From: Sugiyamaella lignohabitans
Lineage: Eukaryota > Ascomycota > Dipodascomycetes > Dipodascales > Trichomonascaceae
Length of the DNA: 64,000 nucleotides
NCBI RefSeq assembly: GCF_001640025.1
Contig: NC_031671.1
Span: 2,170,001-2,234,000 of the forward strand
Direction of reading: 5' to 3'
The notes beneath the pieces are model-generated. The model had not been told where the DNA came from. It ran no database searches and saw only the letters and a program-made list of their open reading frames with translations. Positions 50,742 through 60,271 of the stretch are shown here, one piece after another (position 1 is the stretch's first letter; every line of letters begins with the position of its first letter). A program made the translations under genes and the position numbers.

Positions 50742-53700
50742 TTATTTTTGATCAACCATTCCCAATAATTCAATTTGCCTGTTAAACATAATGTTTCCTA
50801 ATGACTTCGTAAACATATCTGCTCCCTGTAGTTCACTACTAATTGGGGTGACTTCCACCTTCTTAGATTCGATAGCGGTAACAACATAATCAAATCTATT
50901 CATAATTCGAGCATTCTTCACTCTTTGATAATCGCCATTAATCAATGAACTAATTAACGGTCTATTATCCTCATAGACCTGAATTGGATTGTTTCTTAAA
51001 GATTTCCATCCAACAGACTTTAATATGAGAATAATTCTTTCAGTAATGGCAATAGCTTCATGCAATGCTAACAATTCTGCATCTCTTGTACTGGTCGTTA
51101 CAATTGTTTGCCTTTTAGTACGCCAATAAATTGGTGATCCAGCAAATTTTACTAATATTCCAGTGACAGACTTGTACTTTTCGTCAGGCACACAGAAACT
51201 AGCATCAGCATATACCTCCAGTTTTGTGTTTCTCTTATCATACATGATCATACGATTCTTCGTATATTTCAGATATCCGATGATCCGATATACAGCTTTC
51301 AAGTGATGTTCTTGAGGACTAGATAAAAAATGACTAACCTTTCTAACCGCAAACGCAATGTCCGGTCTTGATACTGTTGTCAAATATCTAAGAGTTCCCA
51401 CTAGCTGTTGATAATGTTGGTGTTCCTCTTCGGTGAGATGGGAAGTTTCATCTTCTAATCTTACCTGTTCAAGCATAGGCGTTTTATAAGTTCTTATGTC
51501 TTGGAGATCGAAGTTTTGAAGCATATTATCAATATATTTTTCAGTACTTATTGATAATGTTCCTTTTTCAAGATCTTGGTTTATTACTAAACCTAGAAAT
51601 TGGTCAATTCCGTCTTGGCTTCTTCCTTCAAATTTAGACAATATTTTGTCTTTTGTCTCCTTTAACTTGCCTTCGTCTTTGGACAGAATGAGGATATCAT
51701 CAACATATATCACAATCAGAATAATATCATCGTGATCATCTTTAATATAGATGTTTGGATCATGAGTAGAATATTCGAAACCTAAATTCAATATCTGCTC
51801 TCGCAATGTCAAGTACCAATTTCTAGCTGATTGCTTCAGCCCATAAATACTTTTATTTAACTTTGCGATCGTTTTTGATTGACTTTCTGGAAGGGAGATA
51901 TACACATTGGTATCAATTGTTCCATGTAAGAAAGCAGTTTTTATGTCTAATTGACATATTCTCATTTCTTGAATGGTGGCATATGCAAGGATAATTTTTA
52001 AATTTTCGGTATTTAATGTTGGTGAATACGTTAGATAATAATCAACGCCTTCTGTTTGAGTAAAGCCTTTAGCGACCAGTCTTGCTTTAAATCTCTCTAC
52101 AAATCCTTCATGATTTGTTTTCACCGCAAATACCCATCTAGTTTTTGTAATCTTAATGTCTTGCTTTTCTTTTCTTTCCTGGTCCGAAAGAATAGTCCAG
52201 ACATTTAAATTATTTTGGGATTTCATTTCATCATCCATTGCTTGCTGCCATTCAATAGCATATTTGCTTTTTAAAGCTTGAGATGCATTCATCGGAATGG
52301 ATACATCGGACTTTTTAATTTGTGAATTTGTAATAAATCTAACTATGTCAGATTCTAAATTCATTTTGTCAATATATGCATCTCGGTTTTCTTTGAGAGT
52401 AGTTGCTCTTCTTGGTCTCCGAGCTGATGCATTATTGTAGATCTCCACCAGTTGTTTTGATTGTTCAAGTTTATCAACCGGAGTCGTCTTTAATTGTTCA
52501 ATCTGATCATGGAACATAACATTTTCCTTATCTTTTTGAACCTCAATTTCACCAATCTGCTCATTTAAAGCTTTAATCTGTTTTTGCAGATATTTATCAT
52601 GGTGTTTGAACTCTTGTGATTTTTTCTTATTATCTTCAATAATCAGCATGAGTTCTTTATTTTGCAATCTGATATCGGTTAGTTCTTTTTCAAGTTTAAC
52701 TCGACTTGCTTTATCAGATTTAATAGTTTCTTCTAGCGTTTTAATCTGTTCTGACTGTTCGTGAGATTCTTTGAGTTGAGATTCAAGTTTATTAACTTTT
52801 TCAGTCAGACTTCGTAAAGATTGGGTACACTTATGTATCTCTTCGTCTTTACTTTTTATTTTCTCCTCCATTTCCCTTATTTCCTGGTCATTTTTAGATC
52901 TCAAATTGCTGATCTGTTGAGCGGAAACTCTATAGGCATTAGAAATGGATTCAAGTTTTTGCTTTTGGGTCTGTAACTCTGTCTCTCTCTCATTCAATCT
53001 TCTTTGAAGTTCATCAGATTTATTAACGTTCGAAGTTTGATTGCTGAGCTGATTAAAATAATTGATGTTCTGTTGGTACCCCAGGTGGCTATTACTATTT
53101 CCCCCCTGCAACGGAATATCAGTTGTTTCAGCTCGTACTTGCGAATCCACACCAAAGACAATATTTACTTCGGTTTGCTTCCATAAGTCTTCTTGAGAAA
53201 TATTGGTAAGCTGTTTTGCAGATTCTCTCAAATCTTGAATATGCGAGAAATTCCCGTCATTCAATTTATAAGCAATGGCAACAACTACCCTATTTTGTGG
53301 GATGTTGTATGCAACAATACCTTTAGTATCTTCAGCGGAACCAAGGTAAATACCTTTTTGTCCTCTAACAGTTAATTTACCCGTTTGCCTTTCTTGCGGA
53401 ATAAACAGAATGCAATCAGATCCAAAAATATAATTTGAGTGCCTGTTTATCTTTTTACCGGTCAATAGGGTATGTGAAGTATATCGCTTATTTTTCAGAG
53501 GGTGATCTCTCAAATATGAAGTGTTTATAATATGAACCACGTATTTAACAACATATGGCCAAAATACTTCATGAATATTTGATTCAATCATTGTAGCCCG
53601 TACTAAATTCATAATAGTGCGATTACTTCTTTCAACTGTTCCATTTTGCTGATGAGCGTAAGGTACTGTGAGTTGATGTTTGATACCAATTTGAGTAAAG

Positions 53701-56492
53701 AAAGCGTTGATAACAGAATTATTAAATTCACCTCCATTATCAGTGCGTACTATTTTTACTTTAGTCTCAAATTGACGTTCAATTTCCGTTATTAAAGCAA
53801 TTAATTGGTTCGTGGCCTCGCTCTTTTGTTGGAGTGGAATGCTCCAGATATATTTTGACATATCATCAACAAAAACAGCAACATATTTATACCTCTTGCC
53901 AATACTTTCGGGTAACGGTCCCATTAAATCAGCGTGAATAAGATCGCCTACCTTGTTCATTCTTGAGTACGAAGAATAAAAAGATTTATTAGTGATCTTT
54001 GCTAAATCACAGCTTTCACAACTAAAATTTTTAGGAGAAACTCCTTTAACTAATTGCGGATCAATGTTACTGATATTTCCGTGTCTAATATTATCAATTA
54101 TTTCACGAAAGTTAACATGTCCTTGTTTGTGCAGAGCCATTATGCTTTGCTTAATAAATTCAACAGAATTTCCTTCTTGTACCCTTCCAACTTTAGGAAT
54201 CAATTTAAATAAGTCAGCAATTATCACTGAAGCATGTTTTTCAGTGGACTTGATTAATTCCGTTTCAAATTCTTCACCAGTATTGTTCCAAATTAATTTG
54301 GGACGGTTATAATTTGAAATGAAGGTAACATTAGGAATTGAGTTGGGATTAATAATATTCTCACAAATATCGTCAGAATAATAAGCAGATTCAACTATAA
54401 TATCACTGCCGTTAACACATCCAATTTTGGCTTTTCCATGCAGAGTTGCATAACTCATTCTGGATTCATTTTGCGGTCCTCTAAATGTTTTCTTACATTC
54501 TTCAGGTTGGCCCACAAAAAACGCTTTATTTTGGATTAAATTAAGTTGTGAACCAGTATCGATTACAACTTTATTAGATTGACAGTCATAGACACGTCGA
54601 ATCATTATTGGATCAATCTCACAATGGATGACCTCATTTTCTTCTTTATGAAGAACAATTAAATTTTTATCTTGAGACGGATCAATAGGCATCACTTGCT
54701 CAAGTTTTGGTAATAAATTAGAAATATTCATATCATACTCCTCAACTGTGAATGAATTATCATCATTTTCTTTTACAGTTGTACCGATAAATACTTGACG
54801 AACAATTTCTACTGGATCGTCAGAATTATCTTGAGAAGTTTCTTTATTTCTTTCAATTTTAGGTTTTTTGTTTTGATCTTCTTGTGTTTGGTCTTTCCGA
54901 CTACTGAACGTACGTTTTCTTTGATCATCTTTAGAACTGCTTGAAGGTTGATCGTTTGATTTCTTATTAACGTCACGCTTTGACTTTTGTTTTTGGCGTT
55001 GTTCTCTTTGAACTCTGAAATCAATAAACGACTTATTTGCCTTATAAGCTTTTTGTAGACCATCGTCCAGCTTTTTGCCTTCACTTAAATCTTTAATCAA
55101 CTTGTAAAGCTTGTGAGAAAAATCTTTATTAATCTTCATGTAGACGAAAAATTGATCATCTTCAGGTAATTCAAAGAATCCCTTTATTTTCGATTCAATC
55201 GAGTCTTCTTTAACTCTGCCTACTAAAGATTCTGGTGTTATATTCTCAGCAACCGGTTTAGTTGATTCTTTTGCCGTTGAGGGCTCGGAAATTACACTCG
55301 AATTCATGTGAATGTCTTTAACATCTGCGAATAATTGTTGAATGATTCCTAGCAAATAAGATACATCGGTGTTTCGATCTCTACTATTCACAAATTCTCG
55401 AACATTTGGACTCAATAAGGTTTTACTTGTTTCTTTTGTCATACGAAGTTCAGTAGCTTGTACTACAGCATGAGCTATCATGGAAGGAATCTTCTTTAAT
55501 TCTTCTAAATCAGACAGTTCATATATATTCATTTCGCATTCATTAACTTTCCTCATTATTGTTGTCCAGGAGTCATTTATGAAACTCTCATGTTCGATAT
55601 TTGTTGATTTTTGGATCTTTTTCAAAAATTTGAATACTTTTGTTTTGAAAACACTTCCGCCGAAAAATCTAGAGAAGTCGGTTGTCTTTCGCACATTCTC
55701 AATTCCTGCACTATTTTTTAATTTTGGTATAATAGTTTTAATGATCTCTACACCCTTTACTTCAATGTAACAAGCAGCATAGATCTCACTCAGAATTCTT
55801 TCCATTTTCAGTGGACTTGCGTTTTCATAGCTGTTTAAGACATGATCCAAATATTGACACTCGATTTTACCTAGGAAACTATTAATCTGGCGTGGAACCT
55901 TTTTCTTTAGCTCTTTTTTCACTTCTTCCTCGTATACCTTTTTAAACTCTCCACTATAGACGACCGAATCATTAATCTCATCATCTGATACGTCTTGTTC
56001 TTTATCCAATGCTATTGAATAACAAAAGAACCACTCAACTGGAATTTCAAGGATTGATTTAGCCTTTTTAGTTCGAATTGCAAAATCTTTAACTATGTCT
56101 CTGATATCCAGATTTTTGTACAAGTTAAAAATCATCGAGGTAACGTCACCAATAATAAGAGCATCTTCTCTATTAGTGTCTATCTCTTTCAATGGACCGA
56201 AATTAATTAACTTATCGAGTTCCATTGGTTGGATTTTACCGTCTTTTAGAGTATTAAATCTCGATGTTGGTTTCAATTCCTTAACTTTAACTTCACTTAT
56301 GGTGGCATTTTTAGTATTTTTATCCTCTTGTTTTTCAGTTGATTCAATGGTTTTAGGTTCATTTTGTTTTTCTGGTGATTTTTCAATTAATGTAATTTCT
56401 TCTTCCCCATCACTAACTGCAGGGTTAATTTCAGAAGGTTCAGGATTATCAGCCTGAATGTTTACATTTGCATTGGTTTCTTCGGAGCTCAT
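50742..56492 (-). CDS. Gag-pol polyprotein of the Ty1/copia element
   Basis: 1916 residues in one frame, with no gag-pol frameshift or stop. Gag-like region ~1-560 has no CCHC knuckle. Protease: VVIDTGSQLN near residue 645. Integrase: H-x-H and CESC zinc motif (about 785-825), then the D,D-35-E core at HADLMGP (~855), RTDNGGE (~917) and NGTVERSNR (~951). A long coiled coil occupies about 1155-1350, between integrase and reverse transcriptase. Reverse transcriptase: QLDIKTAFLHG and YVDDILILS (~1599). RNase H: YADASF (~1762) and the YEDN block. It makes the particle and enzymes for copying and inserting the element. A single frame, as in Ty5 and copia, means gag excess must arise some other way. 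Confidence 0.95.
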   Translation of the reverse strand: MSSEETNANVNIQADNPEPSEINPAVSDGEEEITLIEKSPEKQNEPKTIESTEKQEDKNTKNATISEVKVKELKPTSRFNTLKDGKIQPMELDKLINFGPLKEIDTNREDALIIGDVTSMIFNLYKNLDIRDIVKDFAIRTKKAKSILEIPVEWFFCYSIALDKEQDVSDDEINDSVVYSGEFKKVYEEEVKKELKKKVPRQINSFLGKIECQYLDHVLNSYENASPLKMERILSEIYAACYIEVKGVEIIKTIIPKLKNSAGIENVRKTTDFSRFFGGSVFKTKVFKFLKKIQKSTNIEHESFINDSWTTIMRKVNECEMNIYELSDLEELKKIPSMIAHAVVQATELRMTKETSKTLLSPNVREFVNSRDRNTDVSYLLGIIQQLFADVKDIHMNSSVISEPSTAKESTKPVAENITPESLVGRVKEDSIESKIKGFFELPEDDQFFVYMKINKDFSHKLYKLIKDLSEGKKLDDGLQKAYKANKSFIDFRVQREQRQKQKSKRDVNKKSNDQPSSSSKDDQRKRTFSSRKDQTQEDQNKKPKIERNKETSQDNSDDPVEIVRQVFIGTTVKENDDNSFTVEEYDMNISNLLPKLEQVMPIDPSQDKNLIVLHKEENEVIHCEIDPIMIRRVYDCQSNKVVIDTGSQLNLIQNKAFFVGQPEECKKTFRGPQNESRMSYATLHGKAKIGCVNGSDIIVESAYYSDDICENIINPNSIPNVTFISNYNRPKLIWNNTGEEFETELIKSTEKHASVIIADLFKLIPKVGRVQEGNSVEFIKQSIMALHKQGHVNFREIIDNIRHGNISNIDPQLVKGVSPKNFSCESCDLAKITNKSFYSSYSRMNKVGDLIHADLMGPLPESIGKRYKYVAVFVDDMSKYIWSIPLQQKSEATNQLIALITEIERQFETKVKIVRTDNGGEFNNSVINAFFTQIGIKHQLTVPYAHQQNGTVERSNRTIMNLVRATMIESNIHEVFWPYVVKYVVHIINTSYLRDHPLKNKRYTSHTLLTGKKINRHSNYIFGSDCILFIPQERQTGKLTVRGQKGIYLGSAEDTKGIVAYNIPQNRVVVAIAYKLNDGNFSHIQDLRESAKQLTNISQEDLWKQTEVNIVFGVDSQVRAETTDIPLQGGNSNSHLGYQQNINYFNQLSNQTSNVNKSDELQRRLNERETELQTQKQKLESISNAYRVSAQQISNLRSKNDQEIREMEEKIKSKDEEIHKCTQSLRSLTEKVNKLESQLKESHEQSEQIKTLEETIKSDKASRVKLEKELTDIRLQNKELMLIIEDNKKKSQEFKHHDKYLQKQIKALNEQIGEIEVQKDKENVMFHDQIEQLKTTPVDKLEQSKQLVEIYNNASARRPRRATTLKENRDAYIDKMNLESDIVRFITNSQIKKSDVSIPMNASQALKSKYAIEWQQAMDDEMKSQNNLNVWTILSDQERKEKQDIKITKTRWVFAVKTNHEGFVERFKARLVAKGFTQTEGVDYYLTYSPTLNTENLKIILAYATIQEMRICQLDIKTAFLHGTIDTNVYISLPESQSKTIAKLNKSIYGLKQSARNWYLTLREQILNLGFEYSTHDPNIYIKDDHDDIILIVIYVDDILILSKDEGKLKETKDKILSKFEGRSQDGIDQFLGLVINQDLEKGTLSISTEKYIDNMLQNFDLQDIRTYKTPMLEQVRLEDETSHLTEEEHQHYQQLVGTLRYLTTVSRPDIAFAVRKVSHFLSSPQEHHLKAVYRIIGYLKYTKNRMIMYDKRNTKLEVYADASFCVPDEKYKSVTGILVKFAGSPIYWRTKRQTIVTTSTRDAELLALHEAIAITERIILILKSVGWKSLRNNPIQVYEDNRPLISSLINGDYQRVKNARIMNRFDYVVTAIESKKVEVTPISSELQGADMFTKSLGNIMFNRQIELLGMVDQK

Positions 56493-56503
56493 TTTTAAAA
56501 AGG

Positions 56504-56519
56504 GTTGTGACTCTTAATC
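56504..56519 (-). promoter_or_regulatory. Primer-binding site (half-tRNA type)
   Basis: The element-sense GATTAAGAGTCACAAC directly abuts the 5' LTR. Its complement TGACTCTTAATC matches the anticodon-loop region of tRNA-Lys(CUU) as I remember it, not a tRNA 3' end. Priming by a tRNA half cut in the anticodon loop is known for copia and Ty5 (initiator Met) and Tca2 (Arg). Confidence 0.6.
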
Positions 56520-56902
56520 TTTTGACGTTTAAAAGAAGAAGAATAAAATAATATTATTATAAAGGGGTGAAAGTGGATAAGTAGATCAGTCAAAATATGA
56601 TCTAAATAGTTGCCAGTCACAGATACTTGTTTCTAGTAGCTATGTTACCTCTACTAGTTAATATCGCATTAGTATTCACACATTAGCATGTTATTTTTCT
56701 GTGAACTTCATGGACATTGACCTTCATTTATAATAGTTGGTTATCAACCTTATCAGATCGTAATCTCACGAGTGCAATCTTAAGATGCTGCAATAGGCAG
56801 GTATAACTCACAGACTTATTGTTGCTTGTTCCAGCTAACAGTCATGTGATTCCTACTCTTCTGCATATCTGTATCAACAGCTTTTGCACTTCAGCATCAA
56901 CA
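56520..56902 (-). repeat. 5' LTR
   Basis: 383 bp, identical to 50337-50719 as far as I can compare by eye. It faces away from SLY1, whose ATG lies 42 bp beyond its end. Confidence 0.92.
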
Positions 56903-56944
56903 GGTTTGACGTGTGAGCTACGAGATTCACCAAACACAGGAGCA

Positions 56945-59161
56945 ATGTCGACGCTGGGATACACGCCAGACCAGAGTCTGCGGGACAAGCAGGTCGGTAA
57001 GTTTGGGGGGATGTGCCTCCGGCGGCTGGGGCTCCGCCCCAGACCCTGGTTGCTCCTGCTTCGCAGGAGTTGGCAGGGTCCGTCGACGTACGACTCGAGC
57101 GAAGCGAGAGGAGCAGCGGGGTCTGGGGCAGAGCCCCAGCCGCCGGAGGCAGTCAAGGACACGTAGGATAAGAACTAACAGGTGGTGTCAGCGATAATTG
57201 AGCGGATGCTCAATTTGAACCAGGCTAAGAAGGACGAGTCGGTGGTTTCTGTGGACAGCAGGACTGCGACGCCTGTTAATGGAGCAGCGCCAGCACAGGT
57301 TCAGGGACCTATTTGGAAGGTGCTGGTTTTTGATTCGGTGGGCAGGGACATTATTTCAAGTGTGTTGAGAGTCAATGACCTGTTTAAGAACGGAGTCACG
57401 GTTCATATGCTTCTCAACAGCGATAGATATCCGATCCCAGACGTGCCCGCTATCTACTTTGTGGCACCAACTAAAGAGAATATCGCTATCATTAGTAAGG
57501 ATCTCAACGACGGGTTGTACGAATCGACGTACTTGAACTTCACCAACCCCATTTCTCGAGACTTATTAGAAGACCTGGCAGCCAAAACCGTGGCAAACTC
57601 GTACAAAATCGCCCAGGTGTATGACCAGTACTTGAATTTCGTGGTCACCGAACCGAATGTGTATAGTTTGGGCATGGAAAAGGTCTACCACAAACTGTCG
57701 AGTCCTAAAGTCAATGAGCAGGAGATTACCGACATGGTCAACCAGATTGTGAATGGCCTGTTCAGCGTGGTACTCAGTTCAGGCACTATTCCCATTATTA
57801 GATCGCCTCGAGGCAATGCCGCAGAAATGGTGGCACAAAAATTAGACGAAAAGCTTCGTAATCACTACATTAATACTAGAAATCAGGGTGGTGGTTTATA
57901 TGGTACGGGAATGGGATCTGGGTCTAGTGCTGTCACAGGAGGAGCTGCTGGTATGGGGTCGGATCCTAATAGACCATTATTAGTGATTCTCGACCGGAAT
58001 GTCGACCTGATTTCGATGTTTTCTCATTCATGGACTTATCAATCACTTGTTCAAGACGTGTGTGATTTGAATAAAAACAGAATCACGGTGGAGACTACCG
58101 ATGATAACGGGACAGTCAGTCGTAAAGCATATGATCTAGAACCCAACGACTTTTTCTGGGCCAAGAATTCGGGTCTGCCATTCCCTGAAGTAGCGGATAA
58201 TCTGGATGCTGCTCTTAATAAGTATAAAATCGAAGCTAAAGAACTGACAGGACAGACTGGCGTCACGGATCTCGACGATATCAATGCCCTGAGTGCTGGA
58301 GCTCATCTTAAGGCTGCTATTACAGCATTGCCTGAACTCACTGCTAGAAAACAGACTATTGATATGCACATGAACATTGCCACGACTCTACTTAAAGCCA
58401 TTGGCGAGCGAGGACTGGCTCAACTGTTTGAGGCCGAGGAGAATGCTGGTAAGCAGACTAAAGCGGATATTCTAGGACATATTAACGACCAATCGTTTAA
58501 GAACTCGGATGACAAGTTGCGAATGTACCTTGTGTACTTCATTCTGACGCCTAACATCTCGACGGCCGACCAAGCTGAGTACGAGGCCGCTCTGACTGCA
58601 CAAGGATGTGATCTGAGCGCACTCAATTACATTAAACGGGTTAAAGACATGACCAAAATGAGTACTGCCATGACCAGTGCTTATAGCACCAATAACCAGG
58701 CATCGCAATCTGCATCGAGCCAGTCTGACCTGTTTAAAGGTTTTGCTGGCATCACCAACAAACTTACTGACAGGCTGAAAGACGGGAAATTGTCGGAAGG
58801 GTTTGGCAACCTGATCTCGGGAGTGAAGAACCTGTTACCTGCCAGTAAAGACATGGCCATTACCAAGATCATCAGTTCACTTTTAGACCCCTCACCATCG
58901 GGAACAAGTTCCTCAGCCAGTGAAGATTACCTATACTTCGACCCCCAAGTGACCCGAGGCTCGCTATCCAGACCACCCAAACGTAATAGTTATGAAGAAG
59001 CTATCGTTTTCACGATTGGCGGCGGCACCTACTTCGAGTACAACAACATTCAGGACTGGGTGGCCCGAGTTGGCGGCACCAAAAAAGTCGTCTACGGCAG
59101 CACCGACATCTGCTCGCCCAAGAAATTCCTTGACGAGTGCGCCGAGCTCGGCAGAGAATAG
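56945..59161 (+). CDS. SLY1: SM protein Sly1, two exons
   Basis: Exon 1 is 56945-56996 (MSTLGYTPDQSLRDKQV) and exon 2 is 57192-59161, giving 673 residues. The intron (195 nt) has GTAAGT, an ACTAAC branch and acceptor TCAG at 57191; the nearer TAACAG is out of frame. Sec1/Munc18 features include IWKVLVFDSVGRDIISSVLRVNDLF, then DVPAIYFVAPTKENI, then LVILDRNVDLISMFSHSWTYQSLV and the family block KYG-less end VYGSTDICSPKKFLDE. Sly1 chaperones SNAREs (Sed5/Ufe1) in ER-Golgi traffic and is essential in baker's yeast. A complete foldback element sits in the intron. A retrotransposon lies 37 bp upstream of the ATG (after the target duplication). Confidence 0.94.
57014..57151. repeat. Foldback element inside the SLY1 intron
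   Basis: Full inverted pair from 17 bp after the donor to 40 bp before the acceptor. Left arm has the CTCCTGCTTCGCAGGAG hairpin. Right arm has CGAGCGAAGCGAGAGG and GGGGCAGAGCCCC. Confidence 0.9.
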
Positions 59162-59219
59162 AAATCTACCCCTATTTACTATCCATCCGCCTCACATCGC
59201 GCGGCTCACAGTGGAGGTG

Positions 59220-59649
59220 TGCCTCCGGCGGCTGGGGCTCTGCCCCAGGTCCGTCTGCTCCTCTCGCTTCGCTTGAATTCGGCGTGGGGAAATAGACCTG
59301 AGTTTGGGGGTGGTCGGCCTCCGGCGGCTGGGGCTGCGCCCCAGACCCCGCGGCTCCTCTCGCTTCGCTCGAGTCGTGCGTGGGGCCGACCCCTGCAGCT
59401 GTGGGGGTTTTCAGGTCCCGGGTACGGTCCTCGCCCCGACTCGAGCGAAGCGAGAGGAGCAGCGGGGTCTGGGGCGGAGCCCCAGCCGCCGGAGGCAGGA
59501 CCCGTTCGGAGTCCGGATGAGATCCCCCACGCTGGCCCTCTGAGACCTGTGTCAGACAGCCGCCGATGACAAGGGCCCGACACGCAACCGACTCGAGCGC
59601 AGCGAGAGGAGCAGTGGGGTCTGGGGCGGAACCCCAGCCGCTGGAGGCA
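59220..59649. repeat. Cluster of four foldback arms
   Basis: Arms at 59220-59281 and 59317-59376 point one way. Arms at 59437-59497 and 59589-59649 point the other, making a nested pair of pairs. The second arm has GGGGCTGCGCCCC, giving tip GCGCAGC on the other strand. The first is decayed at its inner end (CTTGAATTC). Confidence 0.9.
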
Positions 59650-60125
59650 GACAGGTCCCGGGCAGGCCCAGGACACCCGTGGCGGGGGTCCAGAAACCGT
59701 TCGGGATGGTGCTTGATCTGGTGGGTTGCGTTATCTGCGGTTATCTCAGGCACCGGGCGATCACCGTGGCCCACCGGCAGGGTCCCCCCACTCCGGCACA
59801 GGCCCGATAATGAGATCCCACGTATCATGCCGGTTGGCTAGGCAGGCACACCCCCAAAAAGCAGCGATAGGTTTGGGGCCTGCAGATTCGGAGCCCGACT
59901 GGGTGCTACATACAGAAGATAAGCATGCGACGGACGGAGTTATGGCATACTGGATACGGGACTGCGTCTCCGTGTTGCAGCTAACCCCAGGCCTTCGAGC
60001 TCTCAGGATCAAACCTTAGCCGCCAGCAGGTGCCTAATCCATTGAAGATCGTCTGGCTCTAAAGTGTCAACAAACGTCAGTCATAAACTGTAAATTGTTA
60101 ATTTGGTGGCTTGATCATACACGGG

Positions 60126-60133
60126 TATATAAA
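60126..60133 (+). promoter_or_regulatory. TATA box of the GGT gene
   Basis: TATATAAA about 140 bp upstream of the start codon, followed by pyrimidine-rich sequence. Its position is consistent with a TATA-driven, regulated gene. Confidence 0.5.
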
Positions 60134-60271
60134 CGTTGGTTCATCGCCAATTTCGCTTTTTGTTTCTCTATTTACATTTGCTCTTAGATCATTAATAGAC
60201 AAGTCAGTATCTAAGCTGCTGTTGATTGAAATTAATTAACTCCCACATCACTTCACTGCTGAAATTTCAAT

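Larger units (their letters stand above)
50337..56902 (-). mobile_element. Intact Ty1/copia LTR retrotransposon
   Basis: 6566 bp, oriented on the minus strand: two 383-bp LTRs that look identical by eye, a 5-bp target duplication, a primer-binding site touching the 5' LTR, a purine tract touching the 3' LTR, and one uninterrupted 1916-codon gag-pol frame between them. The domain order (protease, integrase, reverse transcriptase, RNase H) is that of Ty1/copia (Pseudoviridae). Identical LTRs and an open frame imply a recent insertion and a probably active element. Confidence 0.95.
59162..60271. other. SLY1-GGT spacer
   Basis: 1.1 kb with four foldback arms in the first half and the GGT promoter in the second. 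No gene seen. Confidence 0.45.

Noticed and set aside
50742..56492. Possibility that the 1916-codon frame is two genes or a frameshifted gag-pol
   Set aside because: One open frame runs through gag, protease, integrase, RT and RNase H, without a stop or an overlapping second frame.
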